DNA of 64,000 nt from Albophoma yamanashiensis. Taxonomy: Eukaryota > Ascomycota > Sordariomycetes > Hypocreales > Ophiocordycipitaceae. The notes under the pieces are model-generated. The model ran no database searches. It saw nothing but the letters and a program-made list of their open reading frames with translations, and was not told the origin of the DNA. The position numbers were made by a program, and so were the translations under genes. Below, one piece after another: positions 1-10,679 of the stretch. How positions within the stretch are numbered: the stretch's first letter is position 1; every line of letters starts with the position of its first letter. Where the stretch lies: assembly GCA_001600555.1 (NCBI GenBank), contig BCKH01000004.1:4156083-4220082 (forward strand), written 5' to 3'.

Positions 1-648
1 TCAAATTGCTTCTCTCAAGTTACATGTAATTACCAACACTCTTGTGCTCTCGGCCTCATCGAATTGTTCGACGGACACCAGCCTTGGAGCATCAGATCAC
101 ACTGCTCAGACGCCGAGGAGATCCAAGGCGCCAGGAAGCGCGGCGCACTGCATCGTAGCGAAGTTTGAAAACTGGACCTGGGGCCACGCGCGAAGCCAGG
201 TCTGGATTCCATATGTGCGCAGTAAATCATGAACTATCCCCAAATTCAATAGTGTGGCCCCGGCCGTTTCGAACTCAGCCCTACATGTATCCTCATTTCT
301 ACGAGACTCCGGAGTGGCTTCTCGGGTTCCTGGATTCGGAGTAAGCTTCTCCATTCTGGGTCGGGAAAATCCGTCCATCGAACTTATTATTAGCCACTTC
401 ATCATGGGGGGCCCGCCGGTGCCTGGAGCCCTGGACCCGGTGTCAAGGCGCAACTAGCGCAAACGGTGACGGCGGCGGGCTGAGATCTCCATTTGACCGC
501 CTCTTACTCAGGGTCGTACGCTGGTGACATGCATGCGGGCCCCTCATGTTGGTGTCACTCCCACGACAGCTGGTATATTTTGCAATTGACTTCCCGAGGA
601 ACGCTCTCGACCAGCTCATCGAACACACACTCATAACCGCGACCCACC
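1..648. other. Intergenic / upstream region of the Sph3-like gene
   Basis: I see no convincing coding exon. The short open frames on both strands have no recognisable motif and no splice partners. Two TACATGTA palindromes lie at 21-28 and 282-289. The stretch ends in the 5' region of the Sph3-like gene, whose ATG at 649 sits in a good fungal start context (CCACCATGA). No signal-peptide or membrane-anchor exon is visible here. Confidence 0.5.
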
Positions 649-1398
649 ATGAGCCAACCTTTCGTCCTGATACCCCTGTACATCTATCCCCTCGAGGGCG
701 CCTGGGAACCTTTGTTTCAGGTTGCCGCCGCAAACCCCGAGGTTCTGTTTGTGGCCATCATCAATCCCAACAGCGGCCCGGGCCAGGATGCCCTCCCAGA
801 TGCCAGCTACGTGACGGCCCTGCAGCGGCTGAGTGAAGTTTCAAACATCCGCACGCTAGGCTACGTCCACTGCACCTACGGTAAGCGTCCCGTTGACGCC
901 ATCAAGGCCGACATCGACGTCTACCGCGGGTGGAACGGTAGCCTCGAGCTGGGCGGCATTTTCTTCGACGAGACGCCGTCGGACGCGCGCTACGTGCAGT
1001 TCATGGCTACCCTGGCCGACCACACCAAGTCCACATGGCAAAGAGATCTGGGAAAGCATGGCATGGTGATATACAACCCCGGCGTCGTGGTTGGGCGCGG
1101 CTACTTTGAGCACCCCGACTACGTCGTCGTCTTCGAGCAGTCGCATGAACACTGGAACCGCTCCTTTGTGTTCCAAGGGTTGCAGCACGCCTCGGCCGAG
1201 GCTCGCGCCAAATCCGTGGCCGTCATCCACTCCAGTTCGGCGAAGGGCGGAAAGGTGGAAGCTCTGACGAAACAGATCCGATCCTTCGGCGTCACCGGCA
1301 TCTTCGTTACGGACGAGCAGGCCGGAGGCTACACGAAATGGCCCGCGGCGTGGGAGCAGTTCGCGAAATCCATGGCGGCGCTTCAATGCACCGCTTAA
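649..1398 (+). CDS. sph3: Spherulin-4 family (GH135, Sph3-like) glycoside hydrolase
   Basis: A single-exon 249-aa protein of the spherulation-specific family 4, whose founding enzyme Sph3 cleaves N-acetylated galactosaminogalactan and is needed for GAG production in Aspergillus. The family is recognised from the opening LIPLYIYP strand, the central GGIFFDETPSD segment with the adjacent Asp/Glu pair of the active site, and the later VVFEQSHEHW segment with a conserved Glu. It is convergent with the Ega3-like gene (172 bp between the stop codons) and about 2.8 kb from the Agd3-like gene. Aspergillus Sph3 carries an N-terminal membrane anchor. This protein begins directly with the catalytic barrel and shows no signal peptide or transmembrane segment. 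It could therefore be a soluble paralogue or have an unseen upstream exon. Family assignment is firm; orthology rests on the neighbourhood. Confidence 0.85.
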   Translation: MSQPFVLIPLYIYPLEGAWEPLFQVAAANPEVLFVAIINPNSGPGQDALPDASYVTALQRLSEVSNIRTLGYVHCTYGKRPVDAIKADIDVYRGWNGSLELGGIFFDETPSDARYVQFMATLADHTKSTWQRDLGKHGMVIYNPGVVVGRGYFEHPDYVVVFEQSHEHWNRSFVFQGLQHASAEARAKSVAVIHSSSAKGGKVEALTKQIRSFGVTGIFVTDEQAGGYTKWPAAWEQFAKSMAALQCTA

Positions 1399-1570
1399 GG
1401 CGGCCTTGGCAATCACTTGGCGTGTGGGGACTTCGAGCATGATCATCAATAGCACTTGGCATTAAGTCTAGTCTAGGTGCGGAGTAATAATAAGATGGGC
1501 ACGATAATAACTTGCAGACGGACCGTTGCACTTCGTCACCGGAATTACTCGTATGAGGACTAGCAGAACA

Positions 1571-2642
1571 CTAGCTGTTTATCGAGGTGGTGTACTTCTT
1601 CCCATCACAGTACTCGACCCACCCGTCCAGATTCATCTTCTTGATGACCTTGCTGAAGCTGTCCGACCCGGTGGCGTTACCCTTGAGGGAGCAAATGTCA
1701 TCCGTAGCCTCAGCGCTGAGGTTGTCCGGGGCGCCGTCAGGGTACTCGATGTTGAAGACGGGCTTGTTAGCCTTGATAAAGGGAGAAAACGACTGGCACT
1801 CGCCGAGTTCGATGCACTGCTCGTTGACGGAGAAGTGGACAACGTCAAGCACGTCCTTGATGATGTCGGCGGCATTCTTCAAGCCCGTCGACATGTTGTA
1901 GGAGGCGGCCTCGCTGGCGAGGAACTTGACAAAGTCGGCAGCCTGGTCGGCAGTGAGCCCCAGCCCGTTGTCGTTTTGCTGTGAAAGACGGTGTATTAGC
2001 GGAGTGATTTTCAAAATTCTTTTTGTGCACACAGGCAGTCCTTACATAGCCGTCAACGTTGTCGGGGTCGATGGCCATGCAGCCCTTGGAGGCCGCGAGC
2101 TTGATGCGCGCCTTCATGATGTCGCGGACCGAGGGGCTCGACACGTTGAGCCACTTCTCGCCGCGCCAGCCCTCGAGGTCGTTGCCCAGGTCCGCCTTGT
2201 CGAACTTGCTGGCGTCGTCGCGCCAGTCCTCGTAGGATCCCGCGCTGAAGTAGCAGATGACGTTGATGCCGGCATTGTGCAGCTTGAGGAACGTGTCGGA
2301 GGGGTTGTCGAACATGTCCAGGTCGTAGATCTTCGTGTCGGGCGTCGGGGCGGCGTCGCCGCTCATCTTGAGGGGCTTGCTGAGGATGATCTGCCACGCC
2401 GCGCCGACCTCGGGTTGCCACAGCGAGGTGCGGTTGATGCCGGGGCCCGTCTCGGGAGGGTTGTTGTCATTGTCGTTGCCGCCGCGGTTGCGCGTGAGAC
2501 CGACGCCCAGGCCGACAGCCAGCGCGATGACGATGACGGCGACGAGGGCGGCGATGCCTATGAGGAACTTCTTCGTCCGCAAGAAGGACTTCTTCGGCTG
2601 CCCGCCGGCCATCGCGGCATCGGTCTTGTCGATGGACGACAT
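1571..2642 (-). CDS. ega3: GH114 endo-alpha-1,4-galactosaminidase (Ega3-like), membrane anchored
   Basis: Two exons (2642..2046 and 1978..1571, 67-bp intron, GTAAGG..CACAG) encode 334 aa. A short cytosolic N-terminus rich in Lys/Arg is followed by a strong hydrophobic segment at about residues 28-50, then an Asn/Gly-rich linker and a GH114 TIM-barrel domain. Family hallmarks are WQPEVGAAWQIIL at the start of the domain, ICYFSAGSYEDWR, the IDPDNVDGY motif with the catalytic Asp, and FNIEYPD with the likely acid/base Glu. A type II membrane topology fits known Ega3, which hydrolyses de-N-acetylated galactosamine linkages during GAG maturation. The intron falls just after the IDPDNVDGY motif. 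It is divergent from the Agd3-like gene across 1.56 kb and convergent with the Sph3-like gene. Confidence 0.9.
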
Positions 2643-4203
2643 GTGTGAGGGGCTACTGAACGGGCCTGGGGATGATTGTCGGGACGGCGGAGTCGACTGG
2701 TGGAGAGATGGAGGGGTTGGTCAGCAGTCACGGCGATTGTCGTCTTCAGGACGTATTATAAAGCTGCGTGCTGTGAATTTCTCAGTGTCTCATCACAGGC
2801 TTCACCACGATGCAACGCCCGTGCGATACGCGGGTGGTTCCGAGCCACAGCTGGACGACGCTTGATTGACCAGCCGAGGGAAGGAAGGGAAATGAGCGTG
2901 CGCCCAGAGCCTCAACGGCCAGTCAACCGGCTCTGCGTGGGCACGCAGGGAGCTCTGCTGCGGACCGGGCTTAGTAGGTGACGGTGGCCGATTGGGACGA
3001 GTTCGCAGACCCAGGAAGCCGTCCGCAGGTCTAGACCCGTGTGAGGGAGCCAGCCAAGCGCTGCTCGTTCGTGTCACCCACCGCGAGCAAATTCAATGCG
3101 CAGACATGCAGGTAAGCAGCCGGCACTTGGACGATCCGGCCCATTGTCCCTCTGCATCATGGCGGTGCACACGCTCGCCTGACTCGCGGCCGCTCTCGGA
3201 CCACGACCCATCCCTGCGGCCGTGAAGGCGCCTTAACTGCGGTTAGATTGCTTCAGGCCGACTCGCTCCAGCAGGCCCAGGTCGCAGGGTCCCCTCGTCC
3301 ACGGCCAGCCCGTGGCCGGCCCACTAATTAGCCTACCTTGGGAGTCCGACTCCATCGGATCTGCGCCGGCCGGGGGGTGTGTAAGTGGACTCGGCGCGTC
3401 GGCCCTGACCTTGTTCCTGGGCGTCCCGGCGCCACATCGCAGACGACGGAATCCAAGGCCGCCAATGCTTCCGTGCGCCGCCAGCCTCGACTTCGCGCTG
3501 TGCTCGGGGCGCGCCTGCAGCGGCTCCGCATGACAGGCCCGTCGTACGTGCATGGCGCATCTCCGCGCGGGCATCGCGAGCTGGCTGGTCTCGCCTGGAT
3601 GTCCACTTCTGGCTGCGGGCCTTGGACTCTTGCCTGAACCACGACATCGACTACCCCAGTTCGTCGAAGCCATGAGCGTGGCTTGGCCTGCCAGGGTGCT
3701 GTCCTTCGAAGCGCGCCGTCAACTAGTCCGGGTAGAAGCCCAAAGCGCCCGAGGTCGTCCGTGCTGTCGACTCTGCGCGTGGCGACGAGCTTGGACGGGA
3801 AACATACGAGTCCTTGTCATGCACGTCGATTCAACGTCGGGCTTTCCACCCCGTCGCCACAGGAGTCTGGTGGGTATCACCCCTCTGCATATGGGCTGCC
3901 AACGTCGCTGCGGCCTGCGTTCATCCATTATCCCAGTCCCCTCTGACTCCGATAGCTCGCTACTTGAGACGTCAGCCGCATTCGGGAGGCGCCTCAATTT
4001 CTAGGCGTTGGACGGCTCCAGTCTCTGCAGAGTCTTTCCGTGTTGTTGTGTGCCGCTTCCCGCTTTGCCAAGCTCGCCTCGAACCAGCTTTCGTTCGCCC
4101 GAGCTGTACATATATCTTCCCGCGCGATGTCCGGTGACTGAATCCCAACTCGTCACCACTGTCTCTCTTTTTATTCCTATTCCCTCTTTTGGTGCGACGC
4201 ATC
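2643..4203. promoter_or_regulatory. Divergent promoter region between the Ega3-like and Agd3-like genes
   Basis: This is 1.56 kb of GC-rich DNA between two divergently transcribed genes of the same predicted pathway. The open frames on both strands look like GC-driven shadows, with no start, splice or domain support. The arrangement suggests shared upstream control of ega3 and agd3. I did not find a specific binding site I would defend. Confidence 0.45.
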
Positions 4204-6419
4204 ATGTTTCTGCACAAATTTCACGGTGTTGTCGGCACCATCTGTGCACTCGGGAGCACCCTTGCTGCCGGTGCCACCACCGTTGACAGCACTGTCTTGG
4301 TCATCGCTCGCAACGACGCAGATGCTCAGCAAGCTACGCTTGGCCTCGACGGCTACGGCATTCCCTATGAGAAGCTCATCGTCCCCCAGACGGGCGTTGC
4401 TCTGCCGACCCTGAACACATCGTCTACCCAAGGTCGCTACGGTGGAATCATCACGGTCAGCGATGTTTCCTACGATACCAATGGCACCTGGGGCAGTGCC
4501 ATCACCACCCAGCAGTGGAATCAGATCCATGCGTACCAGGCGGCTTTCAAAGTGCGCATGGTCCGTGTCAATGAATTCCCCAGTCCTGACTATGGTAAGC
4601 TTCATGGACTGCCTCACTTTGCCGAGATTTCGTCTCGTTAACTCCCGTTTCAAGGCGTCACTACCGCTATTGCCGGTGCTGGCTGCTGCGACGCCGGCGT
4701 GGAGCAGAAGATCAGCTTCTCCAACCTCACCGCGTTTCCTGGTGCAAACCTCAAGGCGTAAGTGTCGTCACCCATCCACACCTCCCTTACGCGAGACATG
4801 TTAGGTCGCAGGAGCTAACGAGAGGCAGCAACGCGGGCGTGAGCACCCAAGGACTCTGGCACTACCCTGCTACCATCACCCAGTCCAACACGACCTGGGA
4901 GTTTGCCAGCTTTGAGCCCGCCGGCAACTTCAAGACCAAGACGACCGCTGCTGTCATCAACGCTCTGGAGGGGCGCGAGCAGATGGTTTGGTTCATCAGC
5001 TGGGCTCCTGACTGGTCTGCCACGACCAACTACCTGCAGCACGCATACATCCACTGGATGACTCGCAGCTTGTTCTCTGGCAAGCGCAAGGTTCACCTGA
5101 ACGCCCAGATCGACGACGTCCATCTCAACACGGACCTTTACTTCCCCAACGGCACCAACTTCAAGTGTCGGGTGGGTGACCTCAACGCCCACGTCACTTG
5201 GCAGAAGAACCTCAACGCTCGCTTGCCAGCTGGCTCGGACTTCTGGCTCGAGCTGGGACACAACGGCAACGGTGACATTATCGATGCCACCGCCACCAAG
5301 AGCGGCGAGACTCTTTGCAAGCCCCCTTACGCCGTCGACTATGAGTCCCCGCCCGACACCCCCCTCGAGTTCATGAAGCCTCCCGGGACTGGAGTTGATC
5401 TGTGGCCTGCCGAGTGGACGACGTACCAGTGGACGGAAAGCTGCGCCAAGTTGAACGACCTGGCCGCGTGGTTCCTGACAAAGGCCAACCTCAACTCCTT
5501 TGCTCACGTCTCCCACACCTTCAGCCACGAGGAGCTGAACAACGCCACCTACCACGATGCCTCTCGCGAGATTGCCTTCAATCAGGCTTGGCTGAAGCAG
5601 ATGGGCATCGACCAGGCCGCCAGGTTCTCACCAAAGGGCATCATCCCCCCGGCCATCACCGGTCTGCACAACGCCGACGCCCTCAAGGGCTGGCTGGACA
5701 ACGGAATCGTAAACGTCGTGGGCGACAACACGCGACCTATCCTGCGCAACCAGCAAAGCAAGTACTACGCCCTCGCCACCACGGTCGCCGTCAACGGCCG
5801 CGAAGGCATCACCATCGTGCCCCGTTTCGCCACCACCATCTACTACAACTGCGACAAGGCCGCCTGCACTGTCAAGGAGTGGCAGGACACCTCTGCTGGC
5901 AAGGGAGACTTTACGTCCCTGCTGAACGACGCCCGCGCGACCAACACCCGGTATCTCCTGGGCCTCCAATCCGACCCGTATATGTTCCACCAGGCAAACC
6001 TGCGCCAGACCGACGTTGACACCATCACCGTCGGCTCTCAGACCGGCAAGATGTCCCTGGTCATGGCCTGGGTCGAGACCGTTGCTCAGGAAATGTACCG
6101 CCTGACAAACTGGCCGATCACGTCGATGAAGCACGATGACATCGCCACGTACTTCCTCAACCGCCAAGCCTTGGATGGCTGCCAGCCAAAGGCAACCTAC
6201 AACTATGCGGCCGACGGCAAGTCGATCACGTCTGTCACTGTTACGACCACTGGCAATACCTGCAGCGTCCCCGTCCCCGTGACCTTCCCCAGCGGCCAGG
6301 CGACCTCGACGGGCGGCACCTCCACGCAGGACAAGGTCGGCAGCGAGCCGCCCATTCAGTGGGTGAAGATGGCTGGTCAGCCAGTGACGTTGCAATTGTC
6401 GACACCTGTTAAGCTGTAA
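4204..6419 (+). CDS. agd3: Secreted GAG polysaccharide deacetylase (Agd3-like, CE18)
   Basis: Three exons (4204..4594, 4655..4757, 4829..6419) encode 694 aa. The N-terminus is a signal peptide (about residues 1-22, ending in LAAGA). Agd3 removes acetyl groups from newly made galactosaminogalactan at the cell surface, giving the cationic polymer that adheres to surfaces and hosts. Supporting motifs are GAGCCDAG near the exon 2 end, STQGLWHYPA at the start of exon 3, the metal-binding AQIDDVHLNTD segment and the HVSHTFSHEEL segment carrying the paired histidines. Both introns have GTAAG donors and keep frame. An AATAAA lies 87 bp past the stop. The protein is shorter than the roughly 800 aa I remember for the A. 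fumigatus enzyme. The following gtb3 glycosyltransferase gene expected from the Aspergillus order is absent. Confidence 0.92.
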
Positions 6420-6905
6420 AGTGGCATAAGAAGGAAAGGATGAGCGAGGGTGGCGGGCGGTCGCCGGTGATGCAGACCATTTTGACGGGCTTAATGAATT
6501 CTTCTAAATAAATATTACGAATTGTATCATTGCTTACCTTAAATGTGCCATGATTCTCTTCCAAACCTTTGATGTTTGTGTCTTCCCAGTGGCTTTGTGA
6601 ACAAGCAACGCTTTGGATTGGCTAAAACAGGTCTGATAGCGCAAATTTCATTCAGTGAATCAAAAATTTGGGAGTTTACTACAGGAAGCAGAAATACTGC
6701 CGGTAATACTACCGGTCGAACATCAATTACGTGCCGCGTGGATAAATCAAGCAATGAATAGGTACCGGGTAGGCGAAATGCGCGGAGGCTCTGGGCAGCA
6801 GGATACCACCCTGGTAACGGGTTGGTTTCTTTGAGTGCTAGCGTTCTTAGTGCATAATATCGCTATGGGTTTCCATCACGTGATAGGACAACAACGTCCA
6901 ACAAC
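6420..6905. other. AT-rich intergenic region downstream of the Agd3-like gene
   Basis: The base composition drops sharply here compared with the coding cluster. AATAAA at 6507-6512 is a plausible polyadenylation signal for the deacetylase gene. No coding sequence is recognised. Confidence 0.5.
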
Positions 6906-6996
6906 GGTCTGGTGGTCTAGTGGTATGATTCTCGCTTAGGGAAAACCCTGATGCATTGCTTGCGAGAGGTCCCGGGTTCAATCCCCGGCCAGACCC
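6906..6996 (+). tRNA. tRNA-Pro (anticodon AGG) with a 19-nt intron
   Basis: The acceptor stem pairs GGTCTGG (6906-6912) with CCAGACC (6989-6995), followed by the discriminator C. The anticodon stem is CTCGC (6931-6935) with GCGAG (6962-6966), and the anticodon AGG lies at 6938-6940. A 19-nt intron occupies 6942-6960, directly after the base 3' of the anticodon as in canonical nuclear tRNA introns. The T arm reads GGTTCAATCC with CCGGG/CCCGG pairing. The mature tRNA would be 72 nt before CCA addition. Internal A and B boxes are TGGTCTAGTGGT and GGTTCAATCC. Confidence 0.95.
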
Positions 6997-8699
6997 TTTC
7001 TTTTTGGCCTATATTCACGTGTCTTCATTTTTTAATATTTAATTATCTATGATCCTGGAGGAAATGTAATGAATGGCATTGCGGCAGGTTGACTACTTTT
7101 TTTCTTCCAAGTACCGAAGATTGCCAGTTTGTCTCAACTCTATTGCGGACCCCAGTCCCCCGCGGCTGGTGTTTTAGTACGGAGCACTTGCTATCCGGTA
7201 GTTTGCATACGATGATGTAAAAATATTCGGCTTCTGTCTGGTAGGGCTGATATCTCAGCCCAGTCTTGCGCGGGACTACGGAGTAGTATTATGGAGTACA
7301 CATACAGTCAAGTTAGACGTTTGACCAGGTCCAGGGTGGCGGGTGCCCATCTCCTTATCGAGGACCGGGGTTGTCGGCTCGGGGCGTCGACTCAAGCACC
7401 CGCAGCTTTCACGTCTCACATAGAGTGTCTCGACAGGCAAGATGCCGGCATGGTTTTCAGCTGCCGTGCTCCGTACTCCATATCCCCGTACGGGAACTCA
7501 TTCGTATATGCACGACGAACGTCTGACCCACGGGCTTCGCCACTCGCCTGCGTTTTGCAAGCATGACATCGACGCGGATCGAGTTTAGAGCCAAGAAAAG
7601 GAGGTGTGGGAAGATCCATTTGCGGGTTCACGTTACAATACTCATTTAGGCAAATTTAGGCGACATGGAGCAGATCACGGCGGCATGGAGATGCCTGCAG
7701 CGGGTAAAGTCTCCATCGCGATATGCACACGATGGGCTTCGGAACGGCAGTGTCCGTGCGGGACTAGATGTAAGCAGCGGCTTTGGTTGCACCGCATACG
7801 GATCAGTCGTTGGTAACCATGACCATGTAAAATACTCGAGGCACACCACTACTATTTATAGACCCAGAAGCGTTCTTGAGAATTCACCGGGGCTTGCAAG
7901 GAGGTGACCCAGCACGAATCCTAGCCATGTTTGAGGTATTTCCCCGTCCGATTATGAATGACTGCATAAAATTCCCGGCGGATGGTGGCGCTCTCCGCAG
8001 GGCAAACGTACACAATTATCCGTCCGTCTTACACTGACCTTTGAAGATCCAGTCCACGGGATTCAAGCCCGAGCTTGACCGTGCATGCGATGTCGTACAT
8101 GTACGTATCACGAGCACATAGATGGATGCGCGGCTGTGACCGCACCCCAAGCACCTTTCCTTGGCCAGAACAAGGAACCTGTCCCGCGTTGAAAAATAGT
8201 AGGTAGCTCGGCGAAATCATGCAATGTCAGCGGCTAAGGAACGGTCATACTTACCCCGTGACATGTACTGACCGATACGGAGCTGATTCACGACATCATA
8301 TGTTCATTATTATCAGGTTCCGAGAAGTATTTTCTTCCATTACGTGAAGCAGTCGTTAGTGAGTCTCCACCTCCTCTCGCCTCCTTTGGTTCGGGGCCAG
8401 CATTGTAAATTCTATGGCGTAAACAGACCTAGGTCAGGAGTGAAGAGGCGGATGCCTAAATTCCATTTACCCTGCACCGCTGCTGGCCTTGTGTCGCCTC
8501 TGAGCCATACAAAAAGGATTACACACGGCAATGAATCCGCTCCATTCTCCGTACGTAGCGTTGTATGTAACTGTGTTGTGAGTCAGAGATGTAGACTATC
8601 GCTCTACACACAAGTACTTGTTATCATAGAAGCCGCTGCTGGCTTCGTGGAGGATTCCGGTTCGAGATCGGCGACATACACGTTTCTGGACGATCTTAC
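6997..8699. other. AT-rich gene-poor spacer
   Basis: No gene is recognised. The spacer holds a TACGGAGTA word at 7277-7285 and a TACATGTA palindrome at 8096-8103. Short open frames lack splice partners and known motifs. It may be an old, degraded mobile-element or gene-relic region, but nothing intact remains. Confidence 0.4.
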
Positions 8700-8930
8700 T
8701 ATCCTCTTCAGGTGAATACGGCTCATTAGCCTGTCAAATACTTGTGCATACATATTCTCGTCAACAATCTTGCGCTGTTCGGGCGCAAGATTATTCATCG
8801 TCTCCCCTTCGACGTACTCCATAACTAAGTAGGCGGCACCGTCGTCTTCAAAGCAGCCGTACAACTTCGGAACCGGGATATCCGTATAGTCGGCGATGAA
8901 GCGCATGGCGGCGGCCTCGTTTAGGAACGC
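8700..8930 (-). pseudogene. Relic of a fungal APH / kinase-like phosphotransferase
   Basis: The minus-strand frame reads AFLNEAAAMRFI, then IPVPKLYGCFEDD and YLVMEYVEGETMNNL. This is the N-lobe pattern of the aminoglycoside-phosphotransferase/kinase-like proteins that are abundant in filamentous fungi. It includes the NEA helix, the IPVP strand, the MEYV hinge and the following helix. A TGA lies in frame immediately upstream of the AFLNEA start. Downstream the similarity stops after about 75 residues, and no catalytic HGD/D loop follows. The fragment is therefore truncated on both sides. It could instead be an exon of a gene whose other exons have decayed. Confidence 0.6.
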
Positions 8931-10022
8931 TCATTTCCGAAGCTTGGTATGGGCAGAGTGCCTGCAAAGGGGTTGATCTGTCATTCGGATGGATGAAAGC
9001 TTCGCTTGAGTGAAAGCACTTGCGCTCGGCGGTGAGGCCGACGCACTCCATATCACGCCTGGCATTCAGCATCTGATTGGTAACGGGCGCCATCAAAGCC
9101 GTTCGGCCAGATAGCTATGTACGCTAAACAGACTTCTATTAAAACCCTAGACATATTGGGGTTGCTAGAAAGATTTCTCTGTCGCAGTCCGGACAAAATT
9201 AACCACCTGCTGCTCTCGATTGCACGCTTGTGTACATGTACTCGGAAATCTCCCGGCACGGTGGACCGTTGGTAGCGGCATTGGGATGGCCGGACTTCGG
9301 ATTGTTCGGTGACATTTTTGGTGAACGTGGCTTAGAAATTAATTCAATCCAGTAGGGTCCGTTTTATGTGTCCCGTTCGTGTACGAAGGCTTTTAACCAA
9401 TGGCCATGTTCGGCCGGTGTGACTTGTGCAGTCATGTTAAGACATGTGCTCACCGTGAAGTCAATGGCTTAAGAAGCAGGTAATACATGTGCTCACCCTG
9501 AAGTCAATGGCTTAACAAGCAGCCTGCAAGCAGCCATATGTGGCCGGAAGCGGACTACCGAATTTTTCAGAAAGTTACATGTATCGCGATGTCTCGTTCT
9601 TCATGCATGCAACTGGCCGGACTTTGCGCCACCTATATAATATCCCGATCAAGAACGTGGAGAGTACGTGATGTCAGAAGTTGGTTAATAACAGAAATTA
9701 AGCTTTGTCTGCGCGAGGCAAGCCACTGTGGTTTACACTTTCTCATACGCCGCCGAGGTCAAGTTTGCGTTTAGGCCTATGGCGCTATACTTGTGCCTCC
9801 CCCGGAATATTTATTCGTCATTTCCTGATAATTTTCATCTCACCAATCTTACACAAAATTCAACCTGTACTACCAATCCTTTACGGCCCGTCAATACCAC
9901 AATCTACGAAGATTATACCGTCAGCAAGCTCTGCATCCTTTCAGACCCAGATCGGGAACCCAGCAAGAAGGACTGCGATCAATTGCTACAGTTTACCATT
10001 CTAGTCTGCTATAAAAAGCATC
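8931..10022. other. AT-rich spacer with tandem duplication
   Basis: No intact gene is seen. The spacer holds the 43-bp-period tandem duplication at 9442-9522 and TACATGTA at 9233-9240 and 9576-9583. Its right end is the likely promoter and 5' leader of the hypothetical gene starting at 10023. Confidence 0.4.
9442..9522. repeat. Two-copy tandem repeat, 43-bp period
   Basis: The segments 9442-9479 and 9485-9522 are 38 bp each and differ at two positions (CACCGTG/CACCCTG and TTAAGAAGC/TTAACAAGC). They are separated by a 5-bp spacer. This is a simple recent direct duplication in non-coding DNA. Confidence 0.85.
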
Positions 10023-10679
10023 ATGGCCGACGTGCAGCTTGGTCCTTCTCCAATCCAATTATCCGCCCCGCCAGGGAATAAAACAACAGATCAACAATCT
10101 CAGCTCACACCGAAGCAACTCTTAGCTGAGGCTACTTCCGTTGTAGAGCAGCTTCTCCGAGAAGTCGAGCGGAAGATTTCGCACGCAGAGAAGCCTCTTG
10201 GAATTACCTACCTCGACATGTACAAGGTCTATAAGGCACTGGATTCTGCTGATAACCGACACGTATCGAACAATACTGAGGATGCACTGCCAGAAGAGAA
10301 GGATGAGACTGCAACAATGACAGAAAAATTCGAATTGGCCTTGGACGGAACCGTGGCATTACAAACTCATCTTTTTGAAATACAAGACGTGTTTCCTGAA
10401 GGAAAGTTCGGCAAAATTGCAGAGGAAATCCCGAACGATGTTTTGCAGGAGATGCTGAAGAAGGTGATAAGGGTCATTGCTGATCTAGCATATGCGATCG
10501 ATCTATACAATGACTTCATAGAATTTATGGGGGGATATTACGATGAGATCTACGAAAAAGATCCTAAGGAGAAGGCTAAGAGGGCGGAAGAGAATGCTGC
10601 TAAAAAGAAACGGAACACGGAGTCGTTGATGGTCGCCAACTCGGCTATTACTAAAATCCTTATTGCTACATGGAATTAG
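10023..10679 (+). CDS. Hypothetical alpha-helical protein
   Basis: A single-exon 218-aa reading frame in an AT-rich stretch; I do not recognise the family. It opens with a low-complexity Pro/Gln segment (residues 1-30), followed by predicted amphipathic helices rich in Glu/Lys/Leu from about residue 32 (KQLLAEATSVVEQLLREVER). A central acidic linker and a helical C-terminal half ending in a Lys/Ala-rich helix (about 175-200) complete it. There is no signal peptide or membrane segment. The codon usage is more AT-rich than the housekeeping genes, which suggests a lineage-specific gene. An in-frame start upstream at 9728 (no stop between in another frame) does not connect, so 10023 is preferred. 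Confidence 0.5.
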   Translation: MADVQLGPSPIQLSAPPGNKTTDQQSQLTPKQLLAEATSVVEQLLREVERKISHAEKPLGITYLDMYKVYKALDSADNRHVSNNTEDALPEEKDETATMTEKFELALDGTVALQTHLFEIQDVFPEGKFGKIAEEIPNDVLQEMLKKVIRVIADLAYAIDLYNDFIEFMGGYYDEIYEKDPKEKAKRAEENAAKKKRNTESLMVANSAITKILIATWN

